The notes under the pieces: generated by a model
What the model saw: only the letters and a program-made list of their open reading frames with translations
Told to the model about the DNA's origin: nothing
Databases searched by the model: none
In this document: positions 8,517 through 15,971 of the stretch, piece by piece
How positions within the stretch are numbered: position 1 is the first letter of the stretch
How the letters are laid out: every line of letters starts with the position of its first letter
Translations under genes and position numbers: made by a program
Origin: Flavobacteriales bacterium
GTDB taxonomy: Bacteria > Bacteroidota > Bacteroidia > JACJYZ01
Reading direction: 5' to 3'
NCBI GenBank assembly: GCA_020635855.1
Contig: JACJYZ010000002.1
Span: 558,001 to 622,000 of the forward strand
DNA: 64,000 bases

Positions 8517-9974
8517 TCAGTAGCGAAATCCTACCGTAACCGCGATGATGTGCGATCGCAGGTGTTGCGAAGCAGGGTCAACCAGGGTCGGATCATAGAA
8601 AAAGATATTCGGACTGCTCTGGGTGTACACATACGCTACATCCACATAATATCCATCACCCCGGTAGCCGGCGCCGAGGGTCATGCTTTCCCTGCTGCCG
8701 TCGTTGTTCACCTGATTCGAAAAGGGGTTGCCATAGTGCGCATACCCCGCGCGGAAGCGGAATGGGTTTAGGCGCCATTCCGTTCCGACCCGGAGGTTTG
8801 CGGCCTGGGTATGTTTGGAAGCGATGTGTCCATTTTCATCATCGAAAGGATAAGGGTCCGATGACAGCTTGGCACGCCCGTAATTCACCATTTCGTAGTC
8901 GGCACTTACCAGTCCCGCCTTTCCTATGATAAAGGCCATGCTGGCTGTGGTGCGGCTCGGGGTCTTCAGGTTGTAGTTGAACAATCCTCCCAACGATGTG
9001 TCCGGGGAGAATCCATTGTCATATACCGCTGATAAGCTATAGAAGTATTCGTCATTCATGCCGAACCAGGTGGGTGATTGGTAGGAGAGTCCGACCCGTA
9101 TCGCATCATGAGGCCTGGCGATGACGCCCACCTTGGCATTGATGCCCTGCCCGTCGGTTTGTAGGTCCTGACCAATCTCAAACCGCGTGAAGGCCGGAAT
9201 GGTATCCTTGTAGTCCGATTCGGAATAGCTGAAGATTTCCCTGTAACGGACGTGTGCAAAGCCAATGGATGCACCCACGTACAACCGGTTCTCATAGTTG
9301 GCGCCGAAGCTGAGCAGGGTTTCACTGTTTGAGCCTTTGGACTCTACCGTTCTTCGCTGCATCACGCCTGCGTAAGGAATCTGGCTGTAGTAATGATAAG
9401 GATCTCCGGGAAGCGTGTCGATGAGGTAGGTGTAATAGGCCAGGTAGGCGGATCCGGGATAATTGTCGGCCAGTTCTTCCGGTGTCATGCCTCCGTTGGC
9501 ATTTGCATTTTCAAGGAAGGTATCCAGCAAAGAGTTCTTTGCATTTACACCAGCGGCGTCTACAGCCCTGTGGTAGTTGTCCACCCGGTGGTAGGCCAAC
9601 CCGAAATGGGTGCTGATCCATCCATAGTTTTTGTTCTCATCCCGGTTGGTGAATACAATGCCAGCATTGGAGAAGTTGAAATTGCTTTTGCCATCAAAGG
9701 CAGGCGTTCCGTTGAATACGGAAGTGGACTGGTACTGGTGGAATGCCGGAGTGAAGGTGAATTCCGACTTCCTGAAAACGGCAATCCCTGCCGGGTTGAT
9801 GTACATGGATGAGATGTCACCTCCCAGCGCTCCGAAAGCGCCACCCATTCCTAGCGTTCTGGCGGTACCGCCGAATGTGCTTTGGGAGTATCGAAGGGCG
9901 TCCACTTCATTTTGCGCCGTTGCCGGAAGTGTGGCGCAGGCCATCAACAGGGAGAAAAGTGTGCATTTATTCAT
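8517..9974 (-). CDS. Outer membrane transport protein, OMPP1/FadL/TodX family
   Basis: 485 residues with a signal peptide (cleavage after ATAQ). Mature N-terminus DALRYSQSTFGGTARTLGMG and the following GDISSMYINPAGIAVFRKSEF motif are diagnostic of Bacteroidota OMPP1/FadL-like 14-stranded beta-barrels. The protein ends in an aromatic residue preceded by alternating hydrophobics (TVGFRY), the usual barrel C-terminus for BAM recognition. Family members take up hydrophobic compounds such as fatty acids; the ligand here is unknown. A -7-like box TACCTTTA (10000-10007) lies 25 bases upstream of the ATG. Confidence 0.85.
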   Translation of the reverse strand: MNKCTLFSLLMACATLPATAQNEVDALRYSQSTFGGTARTLGMGGAFGALGGDISSMYINPAGIAVFRKSEFTFTPAFHQYQSTSVFNGTPAFDGKSNFNFSNAGIVFTNRDENKNYGWISTHFGLAYHRVDNYHRAVDAAGVNAKNSLLDTFLENANANGGMTPEELADNYPGSAYLAYYTYLIDTLPGDPYHYYSQIPYAGVMQRRTVESKGSNSETLLSFGANYENRLYVGASIGFAHVRYREIFSYSESDYKDTIPAFTRFEIGQDLQTDGQGINAKVGVIARPHDAIRVGLSYQSPTWFGMNDEYFYSLSAVYDNGFSPDTSLGGLFNYNLKTPSRTTASMAFIIGKAGLVSADYEMVNYGRAKLSSDPYPFDDENGHIASKHTQAANLRVGTEWRLNPFRFRAGYAHYGNPFSNQVNNDGSRESMTLGAGYRGDGYYVDVAYVYTQSSPNIFFYDPTLVDPASQHLRSHIIAVTVGFRY

Positions 9975-10101
9975 GGTATGATTGAATGGGGATTGCCTCT
10001 AAAGGTATCCTTCAATGAAACTTGGTTTGCATCGGAACCGCCAGTGCACCGGCAAACGGTACCCTGTGTAAGGTCACATTTGCCGGTGGGCGTTTCCAGG
10101 T

Positions 10102-11628
10102 TCATCGTGGTGAGGTACGGGTTGGCCTTTCGCCTCCGTTTCTGGAGCCGCCTCCTGAAGGTCGCGGACTGGAAGGTGGAGATGGGGCCGGGGTCGAATA
10201 ACTCGGTTGGTTGTTGTTTCCCGATTGCCTTTGTGGGCTCCGTTGCGGTGCAGGACTTTGCTGTCTTGACGGGCGATCCTGCCTGGGTGTGTTTATCCGC
10301 GAAGGCGTGCTTTGCGACTTCTGCGGAGCGGGTTTGTCCATCTGGTAATTCGGGGAACGTTCACGGTTGGGTGTTGTTTCGGGTTGCTCGCGAATTACTT
10401 TGGTTTTGTTGTTTTGTGGCACCTGATCCCGGGTGGGTTTGTCGTTGCCGGGAGAAGGAGTATCCGTTTGCGGTCGCACATCCGGTTGCCGTTCGATGAC
10501 CGGCGGGTTGGATCGTGTGGGCGTATTGTCGTTGCCCGGATTAACATCCCTGGTCTTTTTGATGGGCGACTCAGGCTGATTGTCCCTCGGGTTCACCGGA
10601 TTGGGTTTCACACCGGTTCCGCCATCCAGCCCCGTATCTCTGCCCGGTTTCTCGCCGATCGTATTCACGTTGGTAGGACGTGGTTGTGCCGGGTTGCCGT
10701 TCGGATCGGTGAATTGGGTTTTCTTTTCTCCGACTTTCACATCAGGCCTGCCATCGCGAAGGGTAGGTGTGGGTGTCCGGTCCGGTCCCTTGAAGGTCTC
10801 ATACCTTTCGCCCAGTGTTTTTGGGATCTCGCGTCCGTTGCTTCCGGTGATGCCTCCCCTCGGTCCGTAGTGGTGCGAGGTGTAGTCGCGGCTGTTGTAG
10901 TAGTTCGGATTGTTGTTGCCATAATAACCGTGGCCGTTGTAATATCCGTCATAGTAGCCATTCCAGTAACCGTTCCAGTAGCCATTGCGGTAACCGTGGC
11001 GGTAAGAGCCCCAACTGTAATAGGGGGAATACCAGGGATCATAATATCCCGGACCATAGTACCAGGGGTCGCCGTAGCTGATGTATACCGTTGTATGGCT
11101 GTAAGGTCTCCACCACCTGTATCCGCAGTAGATACTCACACCCCAGCTTGAGGGGTACCGATCGTACCAATAAAGGTTGGTATAATACGGGTCATAATAG
11201 CTCCATCCGCTGTGATTGTAGAAACGACGTATGCGGGCAGTATACGCGTAGTCGTAATAATCGTCTTCGTCGTAATTGTTCCCGTAGTAATTGTTGGTTA
11301 CGTACGTGTTCCCTTTGGCATCGGTTTGGGTTTCCGTTTCGGCTGCCTGGGCAGGTTCGGATTTGTATTCCGAATCGTAGTATGCGTCGTTTTGTTTTTC
11401 CGCCTGGTTTTCGGTGGGGGAAGGTTGATTCCCCTCCTGGTACGTCCTTTCCGGTGCGGGTTGTTGCACGGGAACATCGGTGGTGGCGTAATACACATCA
11501 TCGTCATCGTTCTGAATCCTCGTGTAGCGGGTGGATGAACATCCACTGAAGAGGAGTGCACCGATGGAGGCGACGGTGATCCAAACAACAAGATGCGGCC
11601 CTGTGGTTTTTCTGATCAACGTTTGCAT
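10102..11628 (-). CDS. Tyr/Gly-rich and Pro/Arg-rich low-complexity lipoprotein, unknown function
   Basis: 508 residues with a lipobox (ALLFSGCSS), so a probable lipoprotein. Three parts can be seen: an acidic Gln/Glu-rich segment (about 30-105); a segment dominated by Tyr, Trp, Gly, Asn and Asp (about 110-245) with short motifs such as NGYWNGYWNGYYDGYYNG; and a long Pro/Arg/Asn/Thr-rich disordered tail (about 260-508). I recognise no catalytic domain. Similar Tyr-rich lipoproteins occur in Bacteroidota, but I know no function. High bias produces long open frames on the opposite strand, which I discard. Confidence 0.75.
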   Translation of the reverse strand: MQTLIRKTTGPHLVVWITVASIGALLFSGCSSTRYTRIQNDDDDVYYATTDVPVQQPAPERTYQEGNQPSPTENQAEKQNDAYYDSEYKSEPAQAAETETQTDAKGNTYVTNNYYGNNYDEDDYYDYAYTARIRRFYNHSGWSYYDPYYTNLYWYDRYPSSWGVSIYCGYRWWRPYSHTTVYISYGDPWYYGPGYYDPWYSPYYSWGSYRHGYRNGYWNGYWNGYYDGYYNGHGYYGNNNPNYYNSRDYTSHHYGPRGGITGSNGREIPKTLGERYETFKGPDRTPTPTLRDGRPDVKVGEKKTQFTDPNGNPAQPRPTNVNTIGEKPGRDTGLDGGTGVKPNPVNPRDNQPESPIKKTRDVNPGNDNTPTRSNPPVIERQPDVRPQTDTPSPGNDKPTRDQVPQNNKTKVIREQPETTPNRERSPNYQMDKPAPQKSQSTPSRINTPRQDRPSRQQSPAPQRSPQRQSGNNNQPSYSTPAPSPPSSPRPSGGGSRNGGERPTRTSPR

Positions 11629-11674
11629 GGTTCTTTGCTGTTATGTTACTAAGACGGTAAATCCTTTGATCCGG

Positions 11675-11707
11675 TTTAATGAAGGCAGGTATTTATTCTT
11701 ATTTTTG
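11675..11707 (+). promoter_or_regulatory. Probable promoter of proS
   Basis: TTTA (11675-11678), 21 bases, then TATTTTTG (11700-11707), an exact -7 match with a 3/4 -33 box. It lies 62 bases upstream of the proS ATG. Confidence 0.45.
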
Positions 11708-11769
11708 CCGGTCTTCATGGCATCATTGCCCCGTTGTTTTTAAAATTACAAATTCTATACCACAAATTC

Positions 11770-13242
11770 ATGGCCAAGGATTTTGTTAGCAGAGAAGAAA
11801 ATTATTCCCAATGGTATAACGACCTGGTGGTGCGTGCCGACCTGGCGGAGCATTCTGCGGTAAGAGGTTGCATGGTTATTAAACCCTATGGTTTTGCCAT
11901 ATGGGAGAAAATGCAGGCCGCACTGGACCAGATGTTCAAGGATACCGGTCACGTCAATGCCTATTTTCCCCTATTTATCCCTAAGTCTTTCCTTAGCAAG
12001 GAAGCCGCCCACGTGGAGGGTTTTGCCAAAGAGTGCGCCGTTGTTACCCATTATCGCCTGAAGAACGGGGCCGACGGCAAAAGCATTGTGGTGGATGATG
12101 AGGCAAAGCTGGAGGAAGAACTCATTGTAAGGCCAACTTCCGAAACCATCATCTGGAATTCATACAAGAACTGGATCCGCTCCTATCGTGACCTGCCGCT
12201 GCTCATCAATCAGTGGGCCAACGTAGTGCGCTGGGAAATGCGCACCCGTTTGTTCCTACGTACCGCTGAGTTCCTGTGGCAGGAAGGTCACACCGCCCAT
12301 GCCACCTCCGAAGAAGCCATTGAAGAAGCCGAGCGCATGCTGGGTGTTTATGCCGACTTTGTGGAAAACCACATGGCCGTACCGGTGCTGCAGGGCATCA
12401 AAACCCCCGGTGAACGTTTTGCAGGTGCCGTTGAAACCTATTGCATCGAGGCATTGATGCAGGACGGTAAAGCGCTTCAGGCCGGAACCTCCCACTTCCT
12501 CGGCCAGAATTTCGCCAAGGCGTTCGATGTGAAGTTCGCGGACAAAACCGGGAAAGAAGAGTATGTATGGGCCACTTCATGGGGGGTATCCACCCGCCTG
12601 ATGGGCGCCCTGATCATGGCACACAGCGATGACAACGGCTTGGTACTTCCCCCCAAGCTTGCACCCTTCCAGGTGGTGATCGTACCTATATATAAGAAAG
12701 ATGAAGAACTGGCACTGATATCCGAGAAGGTACATGCCATCATGGTCGATCTGAAGAAAGCCGGCATCAGCGTAAAATACGACGACCGTGACACCCAGAA
12801 ACCGGGCTGGAAGTTCAGCGAATACGAGTTCAAAGGCGTACCGGTGCGTCTGGCCATGGGCCCCCGCGATCTGGAAAATGGCACCATCGAAGTGGCGCGC
12901 CGTGATACCCTTGAGAAAGAAGTATTGCAGCAGGCCGATATCGTTCACAAGGTGCAACACCTGCTGGATGCTATCCAACAGAACCTGTACCAGAAAGCCC
13001 TTGATTTCCGGGAGGCGAACAGCCACCGCGCTGATACATGGGAAGAGTTTACCGAAAAGGTGGACAAGGGAGGTTTTGTATATGCCCATTGGGACGGATC
13101 CGAAGAGACCGCCGAACAAATCAAACAGGAAACGAAAGCGACCATCCGTTGCATTCCGCTTCAACCGGAAAAGGAGAACGGAACATGCATCAAATCGGGT
13201 AAACCTTCCCCGCACCGGGTGGTGTTTGCCAAAGCATATTAA
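11770..13242 (+). CDS. proS: Prolyl-tRNA synthetase (archaeal/eukaryotic-like, ProS type 3)
   Basis: 490 residues from ATG 11770. The open frame begins 12 codons earlier, but the family N-terminus is MAKDFVSREENYSQWYNDLV. It charges tRNA-Pro. Class II motifs are visible: motif 2 around RWEMRTRLFLRTAEFLWQEG and motif 3 around MAHSDDNGLVLPPKLAP. The length, the absence of the bacterial editing insertion and the ending in an aromatic residue (KAY) fit the short type used by many Bacteroidota. Monocistronic with its own probable promoter; 61 bases separate it from the next gene. Confidence 0.95.
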   Translation: MAKDFVSREENYSQWYNDLVVRADLAEHSAVRGCMVIKPYGFAIWEKMQAALDQMFKDTGHVNAYFPLFIPKSFLSKEAAHVEGFAKECAVVTHYRLKNGADGKSIVVDDEAKLEEELIVRPTSETIIWNSYKNWIRSYRDLPLLINQWANVVRWEMRTRLFLRTAEFLWQEGHTAHATSEEAIEEAERMLGVYADFVENHMAVPVLQGIKTPGERFAGAVETYCIEALMQDGKALQAGTSHFLGQNFAKAFDVKFADKTGKEEYVWATSWGVSTRLMGALIMAHSDDNGLVLPPKLAPFQVVIVPIYKKDEELALISEKVHAIMVDLKKAGISVKYDDRDTQKPGWKFSEYEFKGVPVRLAMGPRDLENGTIEVARRDTLEKEVLQQADIVHKVQHLLDAIQQNLYQKALDFREANSHRADTWEEFTEKVDKGGFVYAHWDGSEETAEQIKQETKATIRCIPLQPEKENGTCIKSGKPSPHRVVFAKAY

Positions 13243-13303
13243 AGGATGAAACCCGTTAGGTGCAGGAGCGTACAATTCATTTCCATCCCTTCAAAAAGGA
13301 TCT

Positions 13304-14002
13304 ATGTCATCTAAACAACAATCACCCCGCGACCTGATCCTGGAAACCCTCCAGGCGAAGTCGTCCCTCAAACTCAAGGTCTACAAAAACACCCTTGAGT
13401 TGTTCGATCAGCTGAAAGGTGTGCTGGAAGAGGTGGCGAAGGACCTCTCTTCCCAGATGCAGGGAATTGATGAGGAGGTGAAGGTGGAATTCCGCGACAA
13501 AGGTCCGTACGAAGCCGACCTGCGCTTCGGAGGGGATGTGCTCATCTTTAACATGCATTCCAACGTATTTGCCTTTGATGCCGACCACTCGATCTGGAAA
13601 ACCTCCTATGTGAAGGAAGATGAATCCCGCATGTACTGCGGCATGATCAACATCTACAACTTTCTGAAAGATTCTTTCAAATACCAGCGAATGGGTGACA
13701 TGGGCTACCTCATCGGCCGACTGTTCGTTAACAGGGAAAGCCATTACTTCGTGGAAGGCAAACGCCAGCTGGCATTCCTGTACAACGATTTTGTCAATGC
13801 CGTGCTCGACAAAGAACACATGCGCAACATCATCCAGTCGGCCATCCTGTATGCGCTCGACTTCGACCTGCTTACTCCGCCGTACGATGATGTGAAGGTG
13901 TTAACCTTGCAGGAGATGCAGGAGGCGATCAACAACCTCAACATGCGCACCGGCAAACGATTGGGATTTAAATTCCAGGCCGATGGGGATGACTTCGTAT
14001 AA
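13304..14002 (+). CDS. Conserved hypothetical protein
   Basis: 232 residues, soluble, no signal peptide. Mixed alpha/beta with segments such as LRFGGDVLIFNMHSNVFAFD, MYCGMINIYNFLKDSF and FVEGKRQLAFLYNDF. It looks like a well-conserved Bacteroidota cytoplasmic protein, but I recognise no named domain or catalytic motif. Only 25 bases separate it from the downstream FAD-dependent oxidoreductase gene, so the two are probably one operon. Confidence 0.8.
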   Translation: MSSKQQSPRDLILETLQAKSSLKLKVYKNTLELFDQLKGVLEEVAKDLSSQMQGIDEEVKVEFRDKGPYEADLRFGGDVLIFNMHSNVFAFDADHSIWKTSYVKEDESRMYCGMINIYNFLKDSFKYQRMGDMGYLIGRLFVNRESHYFVEGKRQLAFLYNDFVNAVLDKEHMRNIIQSAILYALDFDLLTPPYDDVKVLTLQEMQEAINNLNMRTGKRLGFKFQADGDDFV

Positions 14003-14027
14003 ACCCATCCGCCCCTGACCTCATCAC

Positions 14028-15602
14028 ATGCAGAAAGAGGTCAACATCGTGCTTCCGCCCGAACAGGCGGCCAACGAAATGGCAGTGAGAACCCGGGCCG
14101 CCCGTACTGCGGGTGTTCCGTTTGAGGATGTCACCGCTTCCGTAATCATTCGCCGCTCCATTGATGCCCGCCGCTACCCCGTTGTTTTCAACCTGAAAGT
14201 ACTGCTGTTCATAGGCGAACCCAACAACCCTTTGCTGGTGTCTGCACCAGTGTACAAGGATGTGCACAATGCCCCACCCGTTCTGATCGTAGGGGCCGGG
14301 CCGGCCGGACTCTTTGCTGCGTTGTCACTGCTGGAAGCCGGACTCAAACCCGTGGTGCTTGAACGCGGCAAAGATGTGAGGGGGCGCCGAAGGGATATTG
14401 CGGCATTGATGAAGGAACACCTGGTGAACCCCGATTCCAATTATTGTTTCGGAGAAGGTGGAGCGGGGGCGTATTCCGATGGCAAGCTGTATACCCGTTC
14501 CACCAAGCGGGGCAATGTGCGGAAGGTGCTTGAAGTGCTCGTGCAGCACGGCGCCACACCGGATATCCTGGTGGATGCACATCCTCATATAGGCACCAAC
14601 AAGCTGCCCGGCGTGATCAGGGCCATCCGCGAAACGATCCTGGCGCATGGCGGTGAGGTGCATTTCAACATGCGGGTAACGGATTTCATCCTCAAGGGAA
14701 AAAAGATGGGCGGACTGGTTACCGCCGACGGTACCCGCTGGGAGGCACAGCACGTGATCCTGGCAACCGGCCACTCGGCACGGGACATCTTCCGGTTGCT
14801 GCATACATCCGGCATTGTGATCGAAGCCAAACCCTTTGCGTTGGGTGTGCGTGTGGAGCACCCGCAGGAGTTGATCGACAACATTCAATACCATTGTGAT
14901 TTACGGGGGCCGTATTTGCCACCCGCATCGTACAGCCTGGTGAGGCAGGCCGGCGGCCGGGGCGTGTATTCGTTTTGCATGTGCCCGGGTGGCATCATCG
15001 CACCGTGTGCAACGGAGCAGGAAGAGGTGGTCACCAATGGATGGTCGCCTTCCAAACGAGATCATGCCACCGCGAATTCCGGCATTGTTGTGGAACTACA
15101 GATGCCCGACTTCCGGGAATTTGAAAAGGAAGGCCCGCTTGCAGCCATGAATTTCCAGGCATCCGTGGAGCATACCGCATGGGTGGTCGGTGGTCGAAGG
15201 CAAACGGTTCCGGCGCAGCGGCTGACGGATTTTTTGAAGGGAAAGACTTCCTCGGATTTACCGAAGACGTCCTATCAACCGGGCATTGTGCCTGTTGAGT
15301 TGGGCGACGTGTTGCCGCCGGTGGTGCATCGTTCGCTGCAGGCAGGATTCGCCCAGTTCGGGAACATGATGAAGGGTTTTGTAACGGCCGATGCGATCGT
15401 GCACGCGCCTGAATCACGTACCTCATCGCCGGTGCGCATACCGCGCGATCCGGAAACATTGCAGCACGTATCCATGGAAGGACTGTACCCCTGCGGCGAG
15501 GGAGCGGGCTATGCGGGAGGCATCGTGTCGGCGGCGATGGACGGGATGAGGTGTGCGGAACGGATCGGGTTTGAAGTTTGTGGTTCGCCAGCCCGTCAGT
15601 AG
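14028..15602 (+). CDS. NAD(P)/FAD-dependent oxidoreductase (COG2509-like)
   Basis: 524-residue cytoplasmic flavoprotein. An N-terminal domain of about 80 residues (VNIVLPPEQAANE) precedes the dinucleotide-binding fold VLIVGAGPAGLFAALSLLEAG and a matching acidic-ended strand VVLERG. Family-typical CFGEGGAGAYSDGKLYTR follows, then HPHIGTNKLP. The C-terminus has the second FAD-contact segment GLYPCGEGAGYAGGIVSAAMDG. This is the COG2509 family of uncharacterised dehydrogenases; the substrate is unknown. Co-directional and 25 bases downstream of the 232-residue hypothetical protein. Confidence 0.88.
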   Translation: MQKEVNIVLPPEQAANEMAVRTRAARTAGVPFEDVTASVIIRRSIDARRYPVVFNLKVLLFIGEPNNPLLVSAPVYKDVHNAPPVLIVGAGPAGLFAALSLLEAGLKPVVLERGKDVRGRRRDIAALMKEHLVNPDSNYCFGEGGAGAYSDGKLYTRSTKRGNVRKVLEVLVQHGATPDILVDAHPHIGTNKLPGVIRAIRETILAHGGEVHFNMRVTDFILKGKKMGGLVTADGTRWEAQHVILATGHSARDIFRLLHTSGIVIEAKPFALGVRVEHPQELIDNIQYHCDLRGPYLPPASYSLVRQAGGRGVYSFCMCPGGIIAPCATEQEEVVTNGWSPSKRDHATANSGIVVELQMPDFREFEKEGPLAAMNFQASVEHTAWVVGGRRQTVPAQRLTDFLKGKTSSDLPKTSYQPGIVPVELGDVLPPVVHRSLQAGFAQFGNMMKGFVTADAIVHAPESRTSSPVRIPRDPETLQHVSMEGLYPCGEGAGYAGGIVSAAMDGMRCAERIGFEVCGSPARQ

Positions 15603-15921
15603 CGAAGCGAAGGCGGGGTGATGACAGGAACAATGCCGGAGGCATTGAACGTTTATAGATAAATGTGCATGACATGTGAGGTGCGACCCCATAGGGGTCG
15701 TACATTTCCGCGACGAAGACGGAACCATTGCAACCCAGCCGCGATTGAAGCGGTTACCCGCCGGGTTCATCGGCGGGCGACTCAGGCAGGCGAGGACTGC
15801 AACTACACACAACATCGCTTTTTGTTGACATAGCCAGGCGCGTAAAAGCGGAAAGCGCGACGGCAGTTGGAAAGAACGATCAACGCATCGCTTCAAAAAA
15901 AATCTTTCATCAGCAGTAAAT
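15603..15921. other. Non-coding repeat-derived spacer
   Basis: I see no gene here. It holds a perfect short hairpin at 15684-15700 (GACCCC-ATA-GGGGTC), similar in design to the CGCTCC-ATA-GGAGCG hairpins at 40.8 and 41.8 kb, GC-rich inverted fragments around 15740-15800, and a repeat at 15847-15902 shared with 46399-46448. Confidence 0.6.
15847..15902 (+). repeat. Dispersed repeat shared with 46399-46448
   Basis: The core GACGGCAGTTGG followed by AAGAACGAT, then GCTTCAAAAAA, recurs at 46399-46448 with few changes. Both copies lie in gene-free spacers. Confidence 0.65.
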
Positions 15922-15956
15922 AAAAAAAGCCACAGGAAATTCCCGTGGCTTTTTTT
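15922..15956. terminator. Bidirectional rho-independent terminator
   Basis: A-run, stem GCCAC/GTGGC continued by GGA/TCC around a mismatch, then T-run. It lies between the convergent oxidoreductase and T9SS repeat-protein genes, so it can serve both. Confidence 0.75.
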
Positions 15957-15971
15957 ATGAATGAATGGTTG

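Noticed and set aside
10312..11151. 279-codon open frame opposite the Tyr-rich lipoprotein
   Set aside because: Antisense of Tyr/Gly codons gives a Val/Ile/Arg-rich string with no domain; the minus gene has a lipobox and coherent layout.
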